64,000 nucleotides of DNA, from NCBI GenBank assembly GCA_964492615.1, contig CAZBKZ010000001.1, positions 1 through 64,000 of the forward strand, given 5' to 3'. The position numbers were made by a program, and so were the translations under genes. Position 1 is the stretch's first letter. Every line of letters begins with the position of its first letter. This DNA is from JAABTH01 sp964492615. GTDB taxonomy: Bacteria; Bacillota; Dethiobacteria; DTU022. The notes beneath the pieces are model-generated. The model was not told where the DNA came from, ran no database searches, and was given only the letters and a program-made list of their open reading frames with translations. Below are positions 1 to 8,026 of the stretch, piece after piece.

Positions 1-362
1 CGGGCAATTTTTTCGGTTTCGGCGTTAGCCCCGCCAAGGTGGCCGGAAAGGAGGCTGATAACGAAACGGACCTGCTCATCAATGGTTACTACGGCCGGGT
101 CTTTATCCTTGCCTTGCAGGTAGGAGGCGATAGCCCTTACTGCTACTGCGGCGGCAGAGATGAAGATGAGCAGCCGGTAGCCGGAGAAAAGGGGGCCGAG
201 CGCTTCGCGGAAGCTGCCATGGAGGGGAAGGTGTGTATTCGGTTCTTCTCCATCGCTTAAAAAGCGGGGGGGTACATAAATATCCGCCTCCGGGTAAAGT
301 TCTTTTAAAAGGGCGGCTATTCTAATTCCCCTGCGGCTTACCGCAATAATGGCTGTTCTCAA
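1..362 (-). CDS. cbiG: CbiG, cobalt-precorrin-5A hydrolase (partial)
   Basis: N-terminal 120 codons; the rest lies beyond the left edge. CbiG opens the delta-lactone of cobalt-precorrin-5A and releases acetaldehyde in anaerobic cobalamin synthesis. The translation runs without a stop and shows the family's hallmark regions: a TAIIAVSRRG start, a central SAAAVAVRAIA segment, then VTIDEQVRF and SLLSGHLGGANAETE. The likely start is TTG, whose bases overlap the cbiF stop codon, with GGGAGG seven bases upstream. There is no ATG in a suitable place. Its position after cbiF fits the usual cbi gene order. Confidence 0.85.
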   Translation of the reverse strand, partial: MRTAIIAVSRRGIRIAALLKELYPEADIYVPPRFLSDGEEPNTHLPLHGSFREALGPLFSGYRLLIFISAAAVAVRAIASYLQGKDKDPAVVTIDEQVRFVISLLSGHLGGANAETEKIA

Positions 363-1117
363 TCTTTGCCCTCCCGGCAGCCATGCGTAAAAGATGCGTC
401 ATAGAGCTTTGAACGGCTGATCGGATCACCCAAAAATGGCCCTACCAGAATCAGGGCGCTGAGCTTCAGGTTGGCAGCCTTCACCTTTTCTGCTATATCG
501 GCAATTGTCCCTTCAATAACCATTTCCTGCGGCCAGGAAGCTTTATATACAACGGCAACAGGCGTATTATCGCTGTAACCTTCCCGCAGCTCATCAACTA
601 CCTTATCGATCATGGCGATGCTTAAAAAGATAGCCATGCTTGCGCCATGACCGGCCAGGCTACCCAGGGCCTGCTTCTGCGGGACCGGCGTGCGGCCGGC
701 CAGGCGGGTAAGAATTATAGTCTGCGAAATTTCCGGCAGGGTATACTCCTTGCCCACTGCCGCCGCTGCTGCGGCGAAAGAACTGACCCCGGGAACCATC
801 CGGTAACTAATCCCTGCTGCCTCAAGCAGCTCCATCTGTTCACGCAGCGCCCCATAAATCGAAGGGTCGCCACTGTGCAAACGGACAACTTTTTTACCGT
901 CTCCGGCATACTCGATCATTTTGGCGCAGATCTCCTGTAAATCCATTTCAGCGCTGTCGTACAGGGCGCAACCTTCTTTCACCCGCCCGAGGATTTCCTC
1001 GTTAACCAGTGATCCGGCATAAACCACCAGGTCGGCCTCCCTTAACAAACAGTCCCCCTTTAAAGTTATAAGCTCAGGATCTCCAGGCCCTGCCCCCACA
1101 AAATAGACGATGTTCAT
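359..1117 (-). CDS. cbiF: CbiF, cobalt-precorrin-4 C11-methyltransferase
   Basis: SAM-dependent methylation of C-11 of cobalt-precorrin-4. The 252-residue protein has the tetrapyrrole-methylase loop GAGPGDPEL near residues 8-16 and RLHSGDPSIYG near 80-90, and the length is normal for CbiF/CobM. The start is the ATG that shares one base with the cbiL stop (TAATG), preceded by GGAG. A longer reading frame upstream runs into cbiL and has no family similarity, so it is not used. The overlaps with cbiL and cbiG show translational coupling. Confidence 0.93.
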   Translation of the reverse strand: MNIVYFVGAGPGDPELITLKGDCLLREADLVVYAGSLVNEEILGRVKEGCALYDSAEMDLQEICAKMIEYAGDGKKVVRLHSGDPSIYGALREQMELLEAAGISYRMVPGVSSFAAAAAAVGKEYTLPEISQTIILTRLAGRTPVPQKQALGSLAGHGASMAIFLSIAMIDKVVDELREGYSDNTPVAVVYKASWPQEMVIEGTIADIAEKVKAANLKLSALILVGPFLGDPISRSKLYDASFTHGCREGKD

Positions 1118-1824
1118 TAAAATACCGGCTCCTTCCGCGAAATAATCAGGGAAAAATAAGAAAGCTTTTTCCCCAGCACAGACTTTAAATCGCTTACAAT
1201 CCGTTCCCCGGGTTGCCCGCAATTGATTATCAGCACACTGCCCTTAAGGCGGCCTGCCCGCTCCAGTCTTTCAACCACCTGCTCATAATAGTTGGCCACC
1301 TTGAAAAGGGCGAAAGTTTGAAAACCGGCCAACTCTTCATCGCTTAATTCAATAACTGCTGCCCCCGGCAGAATAGCCATTTTTTCATCACCAAAGGTAA
1401 GCGGCACCCCGGCTGCTGCCGCCGCAGCACTGAAGGAATTAATACCGGGCACGATAAAGACAGCATAACCGGCCTGATGCAGGTGATGATAGAGATAAAT
1501 ATAAGTGCTGTAGAGCATGGGGTCGCCAAGGGTGATAAAAGCCACCGATTCACCCCTGTTCAGGGCAGTGCTTATCATCTCCCGCCCTGTCTCCCAGGCT
1601 TTCTCCAGTTTGCTTCGCTCGTGGGTCATGGGGAAATCAATTTCAAGAACCCGGCAACGGTCACCGATGAAGCTTTCCGCAATGCTGAAGGCGGTACTCT
1701 TCTTATCCGGACCGGCTACCGGAACGGCAACCACATCAACTTCTCCCAACAGGCGAACCGCCTTGTAGGTGAGTAGTTCGGGATCACCGGGGCCGACCCC
1801 AATTCCGTAAAATTTACCCTGCAT
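1117..1824 (-). CDS. cbiL: CbiL, cobalt-precorrin-2 C20-methyltransferase
   Basis: Methylates C-20 of cobalt-precorrin-2 using SAM, the first corrin-specific methylation after cobalt insertion. The 235-residue tetrapyrrole methylase has GVGPGDPELLTYKAV near the N terminus, TLGDPMLYSTY near residue 100 and PGINSFSAAAAAAG, all typical of CobI/CbiL. It starts one base inside the end of cbiT and ends in the cbiF start codon, so it sits in a fully overlapping chain of cbi genes. Confidence 0.92.
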   Translation of the reverse strand: MQGKFYGIGVGPGDPELLTYKAVRLLGEVDVVAVPVAGPDKKSTAFSIAESFIGDRCRVLEIDFPMTHERSKLEKAWETGREMISTALNRGESVAFITLGDPMLYSTYIYLYHHLHQAGYAVFIVPGINSFSAAAAAAGVPLTFGDEKMAILPGAAVIELSDEELAGFQTFALFKVANYYEQVVERLERAGRLKGSVLIINCGQPGERIVSDLKSVLGKKLSYFSLIISRKEPVF

Positions 1825-2423
1825 TAAGCTGCTCCTTTCGAGGCGGAGATAATGAAGACTGGATTTAAGGGCTGCAGCGCCGTTCCTCCGCCCATTGCTT
1901 TTGCGCGGTTAACAGCAACCTGTATATACTGAACATCCTGGAAGCCTTCTTCCTTTAAGCAGTGCAAGGCGCCGAAGAGGCTTTCCATTAGGATGCAATT
2001 AATAACTATAATTCCTGCGGGCGCCAGCAATTCTGCCACCCTGCCAATAATTTGGCTCAGCTTGCCGCCGCTGCCCCCGATCAGAACCCGGTCCAACTGC
2101 TCAAGCCCCTCCAGGGCTGCAGGCGCCTCCCCTTCAATAATTGTCACATTATTAACAGCAAAGCGGCGGCAGTTGGCTCTTACCAGTTCCAGCGCCTCCG
2201 GGTCGCGCTCAACAGCCCAAACCTGCCCCTCCTTCAGTAATCGGGCACACTCAATAGTCAGCCCCCCACTGCCGGCGCCGATATCAAGCACCTTGTTTTC
2301 TATCGTCAGCCGCAACTTAGATAAGGTAAGGCAGCGGATCTCTTCCTTGGTCAGGGGGACATCACCCCTTTCAAAAAGATAATCCGGCAGGCCGGGTACC
2401 ACCATATTCTGAAAATCATTCAT
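1824..2423 (-). CDS. cbiT: CbiT, cobalt-precorrin-6B C15-methyltransferase (decarboxylating)
   Basis: Methylates C-15 and decarboxylates the ring-C acetate side chain. The roughly 199-residue Rossmann methyltransferase has the SAM loop LDIGAGSGGLTIE and a downstream acidic VERDPEAL ligand, as in CbiT/CobL C-terminal domains. CbiE and CbiT are separate genes here, whereas CobL is a fusion of the two. The ATG at 2423 is preferred over an in-frame TTG six bases upstream because a GGTGG sequence is correctly spaced. It overlaps the end of cbiE by eight bases. Confidence 0.92.
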   Translation of the reverse strand: MNDFQNMVVPGLPDYLFERGDVPLTKEEIRCLTLSKLRLTIENKVLDIGAGSGGLTIECARLLKEGQVWAVERDPEALELVRANCRRFAVNNVTIIEGEAPAALEGLEQLDRVLIGGSGGKLSQIIGRVAELLAPAGIIVINCILMESLFGALHCLKEEGFQDVQYIQVAVNRAKAMGGGTALQPLNPVFIISASKGAA

Positions 2424-3039
2424 CAACAATCACCACCAGGTTAAGATCAGATCCTTTAAATTTGAAGAAATCCTCCAAATTGCCGCTGCTGATTTTTTCT
2501 TGCGGATAAGAAAGATCTTCCCCCACGTAAACCAGTTTATTGCGCACCCCTCCCTCAGCAAGAGCGCGGCAGACAACAGCGGGACTATTTTTCTGATCCG
2601 TAAAAAGCACCACTTTCTTTTCAGAAGCTATCACCCCAAGCAGATCATCAAGTTCGCGGCCATGCAAACTCAGAAAACGGGCATCCTGCCAGGTTAATCC
2701 AAGGCGGGCGAACATGTACTGCACAGCACTGATTCCCGGATATACCTCCAGGGCCTGCCGGCCAAAAACTTCCACCAATCTGGGAAGAATACTGTAGATG
2801 CCGGCATCACCTGAAACCAAAATCCCCACCTGGCAAATGGTTGCTTTATCCCTGATTATTTCTAAAATCGGAGCCAGCTTGCCTTTTATCTCAACCTGCT
2901 CCTGCCCCGGGATGTCAAAAAGCTTCAGATTTCTCTGCCCGCCAACCAGCAGGTCGCACTGCCGCGCCTGTTCCATGATCAGCGGCGGCAAATAATCAGG
3001 CGACCCGGGTCCCACACCCAGCACTTTAATCTTATGCAT
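2416..3039 (-). CDS. cbiE: CbiE, cobalt-precorrin-7 C5-methyltransferase
   Basis: SAM-dependent methylation of C-5. The 207-residue tetrapyrrole methylase has GVGPGSPDYL at residues 8-17, a VSGDAGIYSI loop and PGISAVQYMFARLG, as in CbiE/CobL-N. The ATG shares its last base region with the cbiD stop. Its pairing with cbiT immediately downstream is the usual arrangement, because the two enzymes act in consecutive late steps. Confidence 0.92.
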   Translation of the reverse strand: MHKIKVLGVGPGSPDYLPPLIMEQARQCDLLVGGQRNLKLFDIPGQEQVEIKGKLAPILEIIRDKATICQVGILVSGDAGIYSILPRLVEVFGRQALEVYPGISAVQYMFARLGLTWQDARFLSLHGRELDDLLGVIASEKKVVLFTDQKNSPAVVCRALAEGGVRNKLVYVGEDLSYPQEKISSGNLEDFFKFKGSDLNLVVIVDE

Positions 3040-4169
3040 TAAAATTCCCCCAGTAGTATTTCCGCTTTGCGGTCCATACCGAGCAGGCCCCGCCGGAAAT
3101 TAAAGAGCACCGTGCCAATTTCAGCCTCCTCATAAAGATAGGCCGTCGCCCGGCTGCTTATTTCAGCGGCCAGTTGATCAAAGTACCCTTCGCCGCCAAG
3201 CTCACCCAGGATATCGACCATATCTTCCGTTGTAACCGCTTCCTTCAGGAGGATAATTCTATCCTGCCCGGCGCCGAGCAGGGCGGCGCGGGCGGCAAAG
3301 GTTTCAAAGCGGGCATCAGCAACCCGGCTGTGTGTGTTAAATATACCGGCAGCCACTTTAATCAGCTTGCCCATATGGCCGATCAGCAAGACCTGCTCAA
3401 AGCCCTGCTCCCGGCAGCGGTCAAGGGCATATCCGACCAGGTTCCCTATTTTAATCACAGCTTTCCCGGGCAGTTTGAAGTGCTCCAGGGCCAGGCTCCG
3501 CCCGTAATTACCGGTTACCATAACCACCGGGCCATCATATTCAGCCCTCAGCGCCTTAAACTCCAGGGCCAGGGTATCTTCATAAGCCTGCTTAGACATC
3601 GGTTCAACTATGCCGCTCGTCCCGAGAATTGAAAGGCCGCCCACTATTCCAAGACGGGCATTCATTGTTTTACGGGCCAGGCGTTCTCCATCGGGAATAA
3701 ATATTTCCACTTCCACTCCGGCCTCCGCCGGCAGCACAGACCTTGCTGCATCACGTATCATCTGCAGCGGCACAGGATTAATTGCCGCTTCTCCTACAGC
3801 TGTCTGCAAGCCCGGTTTTGTTATCCGGCCTATTCCGCGGCCTGCTTTCACCTGCAGGCCCGGCTCTTCACTTTTAAGAGCCCGGGCATAAATCAGCATG
3901 CCATTAGTAATATCGGGATCATCTCCGGCATCCTTGCGCACGGCACAGGAAGCGCAGGTATCCCCAATCTCAGCATCCTGCAGGGCCAGGCTGAGAGTTA
4001 TCCCACCGGGGGTTTCAATTTCTATATTCAGCAGCGGCTTTCCACTAAAAAGCATAAGAACCGCCGCTTTGGCAGCCGCTGCCGCGCAGCTGCCCGTGGT
4101 GTAACCGCACCGCATGCGCTTGCCGCCTGAAACGGTGTAGCGCCATTCATCTAGAGGTTCCATATTCAT
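3039..4169 (-). CDS. cbiD: CbiD, cobalt-precorrin-5B C1-methyltransferase
   Basis: Methylates C-1 of cobalt-precorrin-5B; CbiD marks the anaerobic pathway. About 376 residues, with the signature CGYTTGSCAAAAAKAA near the N terminus, TPGGITLSL, and the central GTSGIVEPMS motif. ATG at 4169 is chosen; an in-frame TTG lies just before it and another ATG six bases after. A GATAGG sequence upstream supports 4169. It sits 15 bases after cbiC. Confidence 0.93.
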   Translation of the reverse strand: MNMEPLDEWRYTVSGGKRMRCGYTTGSCAAAAAKAAVLMLFSGKPLLNIEIETPGGITLSLALQDAEIGDTCASCAVRKDAGDDPDITNGMLIYARALKSEEPGLQVKAGRGIGRITKPGLQTAVGEAAINPVPLQMIRDAARSVLPAEAGVEVEIFIPDGERLARKTMNARLGIVGGLSILGTSGIVEPMSKQAYEDTLALEFKALRAEYDGPVVMVTGNYGRSLALEHFKLPGKAVIKIGNLVGYALDRCREQGFEQVLLIGHMGKLIKVAAGIFNTHSRVADARFETFAARAALLGAGQDRIILLKEAVTTEDMVDILGELGGEGYFDQLAAEISSRATAYLYEEAEIGTVLFNFRRGLLGMDRKAEILLGEF

Positions 4170-4184
4170 CAAAACCTATCACCT

Positions 4185-4820
4185 TCAACTGCCGGCCAGT
4201 TTGAGCATGGCATTTATAATAGCGACAGCAACAGTACTGCCACCCTTACGGCCGCGAATTGTAATATAGGGAGTATTGCTTATCAGAAGTTCCTCTTTCG
4301 ATTCTTCAGCCTCGACAAAACCAACCGGAACGCCTATAACCAGCGCCGGGCGGGCATCCCCTGCCTCAATTAAGCGCAGCAGCTCGTATAAGGCGGTTGG
4401 GGCATTACCAATGGCAAAGATCGCCTCCGGGTATTGCTGAGAGGCACGGCGAATATTGACCATGGAGCGAGTTAATTTTTCAGCAAGCGCTGCCTGCCTT
4501 GTTTCTTCATCGGCCACCAGGCAGATCGCAGACCCCCTGAAAGAGGCCAGCAGCCCCTTATTGATCCCCGACACAATCATATTCGTATCGGCAACAATCA
4601 CCCTGTCCCCACTTTTCATTGCATTTAAACCGATCTCCAGCGCTCCCGGTGAAAACTTGATCAAATCGGCATATTCAAAGTCAGCAGTAGTATGAATTAC
4701 TCTTTTCACTACCGCCAGCTCGGGCTGACTAAACTTCTTAGCCATTTCGGCCATTTCCGTTTCAATAATCTGCATGCTTTTATCTTCTATCGCAGCCGGA
4801 TCGGTTATAAATGATCTCAA
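4185..4820 (-). CDS. cbiC: CbiC, cobalt-precorrin-8X methylmutase
   Basis: Moves the methyl group from C-11 to C-12, giving cobyrinate-level product. The 211-residue protein has the family motif VIHTTADFEYADLI, containing the catalytic histidine, followed by the MKSGDRVIVADTNMIVSGI segment and a C-terminal GRKGGSTVAVAI. The start is TTG, overlapping the cbiX stop codon, with GGAGCG upstream. That use of TTG matches the overlapping start of cbiG in the same operon. Confidence 0.92.
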   Translation of the reverse strand: MRSFITDPAAIEDKSMQIIETEMAEMAKKFSQPELAVVKRVIHTTADFEYADLIKFSPGALEIGLNAMKSGDRVIVADTNMIVSGINKGLLASFRGSAICLVADEETRQAALAEKLTRSMVNIRRASQQYPEAIFAIGNAPTALYELLRLIEAGDARPALVIGVPVGFVEAEESKEELLISNTPYITIRGRKGGSTVAVAIINAMLKLAGS

Positions 4821-5191
4821 TTTGAACGCTCCATTTCGGCCGACCGCTCAATTAATATTTCAGCGAGACGGGAATCGGCCCCCAGGGGCTTTCCAAGATC
4901 CATTTCAACCCCGGGATACTTTTCCCGCAGGGCAGCCAGTTCATTGGGGATATCTTCTTTCACATGCTGGCCCGTTGCTATTAAAAAGGGCAGCACCATA
5001 ATTTTTCCCATTCCTGCATCAACCAGCTCGCCAACCACGCTTTCCAGGCCTGGTTTGCTAATCTGCAGTGATGCATAGGCAACACGCTCATAATCAGTTT
5101 TAGTGCGCACCATCTCCGTTACAGCCGCCAGCGTTTCTGTCGCTTCCGGCGCACGGCTGCCATGGCCTAAAATAATCAGGGCAGTTTTCAA
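4817..5191 (-). CDS. cbiX: CbiX, small sirohydrochlorin cobaltochelatase
   Basis: Inserts Co(II) into sirohydrochlorin, the committed step toward corrin. At 124 residues it is the short, homodimeric type (CbiX-S). The two metal-binding histidines are visible as LGHGSRAPEA (His10) and FLIATGQHVKEDIP (His76). Its position between the cobalt-uptake genes and the ring-methylating genes suits a chelatase fed by imported cobalt. A ferrochelatase role for siroheme cannot be excluded from sequence. Confidence 0.9.
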   Translation of the reverse strand: MKTALIILGHGSRAPEATETLAAVTEMVRTKTDYERVAYASLQISKPGLESVVGELVDAGMGKIMVLPFLIATGQHVKEDIPNELAALREKYPGVEMDLGKPLGADSRLAEILIERSAEMERSN

Positions 5192-5206
5192 TTCAAATCC
5201 TCCTCG

Positions 5207-5617
5207 CTATTTTTTTCGTTTAAATATCCTGTATTTAAAAAAGCCGGCGATCAGCAAAAAGCCGGCACTGACCAAAGCAATTGTCAAGCCACGGGGCAGC
5301 TCTTCTGATATCTCTACGCCCAAAACCAACTCGGCACGGTGCCCAAGGCCGTCATCAGCTTCGATCATTACAGCGTCAGCGGGAGCATAGTAAAAAAGGC
5401 CTTCAGCATCGAGATCTCCCCTGGTTATTTCCTCACCCTGCTGATCGTAAACGACAACAACCGTCCGCCTTGAAAAACGCCCGTCTTCATATCCTACTTT
5501 CACCACTCCTTCACTTATTTCTTCTATAAGCATCCGGTGAGCTGAAACTGGGGTCACAAAAAGAATAATTATAAAAAGCACCAATAAGGTGGCAGTGATT
5601 TTTCTCAGGCAATCCAC
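5207..5617 (-). CDS. NikL-like extracytoplasmic component of a Co/Ni ECF transporter
   Basis: 136-residue protein with an N-terminal signal peptide ending in TPVSA, a mature N terminus beginning His-Arg, an extracytoplasmic beta-rich domain of about 80 residues and one C-terminal membrane helix (roughly 110-128) followed by a Lys/Arg-rich tail. This layout matches the NikK/NikL accessory proteins seen with NikMQO/CbiMQO transporters in some bacteria. The exposed histidine after cleavage could be a metal ligand, by analogy with the metal-binding N terminus of CbiM. The start is GTG with GGGGAGGAG upstream. Family assignment is by architecture and context, not by a strong motif. Confidence 0.6.
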   Translation of the reverse strand: MDCLRKITATLLVLFIIILFVTPVSAHRMLIEEISEGVVKVGYEDGRFSRRTVVVVYDQQGEEITRGDLDAEGLFYYAPADAVMIEADDGLGHRAELVLGVEISEELPRGLTIALVSAGFLLIAGFFKYRIFKRKK

Positions 5618-5726
5618 TTAACTCCTCCCCTTTGTAAATTAATTAATTATTGTTTTTCCTTCATCACCAAATAAATTTATGTTAAAATAATGCTCAGTTA
5701 AACCTGATTATCACTTTTTAAAATAT

Positions 5727-5862
5727 GCCCTGCCCCTTCCCGGATGGTCGGCATGTCCATTGACGCCGGGAAGGGGTTTAAAGGGCAAATAGCCCGGTAA
5801 GTTCACAAGGCTGGAGCAAGCCTGCCGGAGAAAGGAGTAAGAAAGCCGGCTGAACTCCCGGG
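5727..5862. other. Nested inverted repeats, possible structured RNA
   Basis: The only sizeable gap (257 bases) inside the cobalt/cbi run. Left unit: an 11-bp perfect stem (5733-5743 with 5766-5776), flanked by a 5-bp outer stem (5727-5731 with 5782-5786), with a 4-bp stem inside its loop. Right unit: an outer stem (5793-5797 with 5858-5862), then AGTTCA/TGAACT (5800-5805 with 5851-5856) enclosing two hairpins (5808-5812 with 5819-5823, and 5824-5828 with 5846-5850), a three-way-junction layout. None of the conserved cobalamin-riboswitch boxes is present on either strand. No T-run follows, so it is not an ordinary terminator. Orientation and function are unknown. Confidence 0.5.
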
Positions 5863-5874
5863 ATTAATCACATA

Positions 5875-6501
5875 TTAAGAACTGCCGCTAAGTGCGGTTT
5901 TTCTTTTATCCAACATTTCCGGTTTAGCCTTGGCTATAAGCTGCAGCGCCGAACCGGTAACCAGAGCCTCGATAACCACCAGGGGCAGGTGCCCTACAAT
6001 TAGAATATTAATAACCGAAAATGTACCCTGTCCGAAGCGTAAGTCGGTTAGGATCAAAAGGGCAACTAGTATGACCACGGTAATTAATACTGATAAACCA
6101 CCGACAATTGCTCCCCTGAAAAAAACCGCTTTTCCCCGCAGGGAATAAAACAGCTTGCCGGCCAGCAAAGCAGGGATTGAAAGCATGAGGGTATTAGCAC
6201 CGAGTGATGTTAAGCCGCCGTGCTGGAAGAGAACAGCCTGTAACAGCAGCCCCACAAAAAGGGCCAGGGGCGCGCGGCGCCCGAGAATCACCCCCAAAAG
6301 CCCGGCAAAAAGCGGGTGTATAGATGACGGCCCTACGGGAATACTGATCAGGGAGACGGCAAAGAAAACACCAGCCAGCAGGCTCGTTTTCGGGATCTCC
6401 TCTTCTTTTATTCCCTTAACCGAATAAACTAACGTTGCCGCCGTTGCTGCCGCTGTGGTCACGACAACTGGCGTGCTCAATACTCCATCTGCTATATGCA
6501 T
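5875..6501 (-). CDS. cbiM: CbiM, substrate-binding membrane subunit of cobalt ECF transporter
   Basis: Integral membrane S-component of the energy-coupling-factor cobalt transporter. The 208-residue protein begins MHIADG, the conserved metal-binding N terminus of CbiM/NikM (His2 is a ligand in known structures). Later come GPSSIHPLFAGLLGVILG and a QAVLFQHGGLTSLGANT segment, both typical of CbiM. About six hydrophobic segments are visible. No CbiN follows; the NikL-like gene downstream and the lipoprotein upstream may take that role. AGGGGTGAT precedes the start. Cobalt is inferred from the operon; nickel cannot be excluded. Confidence 0.92.
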   Translation of the reverse strand: MHIADGVLSTPVVVTTAAATAATLVYSVKGIKEEEIPKTSLLAGVFFAVSLISIPVGPSSIHPLFAGLLGVILGRRAPLALFVGLLLQAVLFQHGGLTSLGANTLMLSIPALLAGKLFYSLRGKAVFFRGAIVGGLSVLITVVILVALLILTDLRFGQGTFSVINILIVGHLPLVVIEALVTGSALQLIAKAKPEMLDKRKTALSGSS

Positions 6502-6564
6502 AGGTAGATCACCCCTTTCAAAATAAAATGAAAAACTCTAATCTGCTTACAACCAGTTGGTCAG

Positions 6565-7071
6565 TTAATCTGTGGCAACCATCTCATTACCGGCAGCATC
6601 CTTAATCACCAGATCGAACTCTTCAGGAAAATGCTCCAGGTAAAGCAGGTAGTCACCGGCTTCGGAAATAACAAAAGTGGTGATCGTTTCATCAGGGTTT
6701 AGCATCAGGTTGTAGCCATATTCCGACACTGCTTCAAACTCTCCACCGGCCGGAACAGCTTCCAGTTCAGCCTCCATAATGTGATAAGCCATGTGATCGC
6801 TTCCGTCACGGTCACCTTCATCGAGCAGGAAAACCACTGCTATTGAAGGGTCGCCACTTTCCTGAAAATGCATTACATATGACCCCTCCGCAAAGCTGAA
6901 AACTCCGCTCCACTCATAGGGATCATCTCCGTGCTCATGACCATGATCATCACTGTCCCCATGATCATGGTCGTGATTACTTTCCGCAGGGGCGGCAGTA
7001 TCCTGGTCACACCCGGCGATTAAAAACATTGCAACAAACAACAGCGTTAATAAAACTAAAATCTTTTTCAT
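6565..7071 (-). CDS. His/Asp-rich lipoprotein, probable metal binding
   Basis: A 168-residue protein with a type II signal peptide and lipobox ending LIAGC (Cys21). After it comes a short flexible stretch with six histidines alternating with Asp/Glu/Gly (about residues 33-47), then an acidic globular domain. The start at 7071 has AGGAGG upstream; an 18-residue upstream extension is not supported. It sits between cbiO and cbiM, so I infer capture or buffering of cobalt (or nickel) outside the membrane. I do not recognise the C-terminal domain family. Confidence 0.7.
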   Translation of the reverse strand: MKKILVLLTLLFVAMFLIAGCDQDTAAPAESNHDHDHGDSDDHGHEHGDDPYEWSGVFSFAEGSYVMHFQESGDPSIAVVFLLDEGDRDGSDHMAYHIMEAELEAVPAGGEFEAVSEYGYNLMLNPDETITTFVISEAGDYLLYLEHFPEEFDLVIKDAAGNEMVATD

Positions 7072-7125
7072 TAATGGTAAATCCTCCTTGCTATTATAAG
7101 CACAAGATTTGTGCCGACCACACAC

Positions 7126-7158
7126 TGGAGGTTAGAAGTTGGAGGTTGGAGGTTAGAT
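7126..7158. repeat. Short GGAGGTT-type tandem repeat
   Basis: In the gap between cbiO and the lipoprotein gene, three imperfect copies of a GGAGGTTAGA/GGAGGTTGGA unit follow one another. It contains no reading frame and no stem. It may be a low-complexity dispersed repeat; a second copy is not obvious elsewhere in the window. Confidence 0.5.
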
Positions 7159-7189
7159 GAAACCGAAAACCTCATAACTTTAACCGATT

Positions 7190-8026
7190 TTAAATACACC
7201 CGGATGCTCCGCCAAATTTTGGTTTTTGCGGCGCGGCTTTTCCTAGCATTTGAGCCGCTTCTTCGACCGTGCGGGGACTATAAACGCTGTTTTTAAAAAG
7301 ACGGGCGAGAACAGGTAGCTGCAGGCACGCCTTTTCCATCAAGCGATCATCCTGCAGCAGTTCTACCGGGCCGGCTGCCAATATTGAACCGCCTTTCATC
7401 ACAATAACTTCGTCCGCCCAGGCGTAAGCCAGGTCGACATCGTGGGTGCTGTAAAGAAGAGTTTTGCCGCCGCTGATCAGTTGATCAAGCAGGTCCCGGA
7501 ATTGGTTGGCCACAGCTGGATCAAGCCCTGAAAAAGGTTCATCACAAACCAAAAGCTGCGGCTCCATTGTGAGCAGACCGGCAATTGCCACTCTCTTTTT
7601 CTGCCCCAGGCTCAGGCAGTAAGGAGGCCTTTCAGCCAACTCATCGATTCCGAGTACGGTAAGAATCTTTTCTACCCGTTTATTCACTTCAGTTTCTGCA
7701 AGACGCATGTTACGCGGACCAAAAGCAATGTCGCTGAAAACGGTAGTCGAAAAAAGCTGATTATCAGGGCTGTCGAAAAGCAGGCCAACCAGACGCCTGA
7801 CGTATTTGACGCTCTCTTTGTTAACAATTTTTCCTCTCACCTTAACCGAACCCTGCTGCACCGGAATCAAACCATTGATATGGTAAATCAGGGTTGTTTT
7901 CCCGCTGCCGTTAGCCCCTAAGATAGCAGTTTTTTTAGCTTCCCTGACCTTCAGGTTAATCCCCTTCAGGGCAAGAGTGAGATCGGGGTAGGTATAACAT
8001 AAATTTTCTATTTCCAGGGCATACAT
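7190..8026 (-). CDS. cbiO: CbiO, ATPase of cobalt ECF transporter
   Basis: ATP-binding subunit that energises cobalt uptake. 278 residues with Walker A GANGSGKT (37-44), Q-loop glutamine in DSPDNQ (about 90), ABC signature LSLGQKKR (138-145), Walker B LLVCDEP (about 158-164) and the switch histidine in YSTHDVDLA. The SPDNQLF element around the Q-loop is typical of ECF A-subunits (CbiO/EcfA). The start overlaps the end of cbiQ. Only one ATPase gene is present, as in group I ECF transporters. Confidence 0.93.
   Translation of the reverse strand: MYALEIENLCYTYPDLTLALKGINLKVREAKKTAILGANGSGKTTLIYHINGLIPVQQGSVKVRGKIVNKESVKYVRRLVGLLFDSPDNQLFSTTVFSDIAFGPRNMRLAETEVNKRVEKILTVLGIDELAERPPYCLSLGQKKRVAIAGLLTMEPQLLVCDEPFSGLDPAVANQFRDLLDQLISGGKTLLYSTHDVDLAYAWADEVIVMKGGSILAAGPVELLQDDRLMEKACLQLPVLARLFKNSVYSPRTVEEAAQMLGKAAPQKPKFGGASGCI

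Noticed and set aside
3174..3632. 152-codon plus-strand frame inside cbiD
   Set aside because: Antisense shadow of a well-conserved gene; no ribosome binding site or similarity.
5727..5862. Second cobalamin riboswitch in the cbiM-NikL gap
   Set aside because: No GGTGAAAATCC-like box, no CCACTG box and no GCCAGGAGACCTGCC box on either strand.
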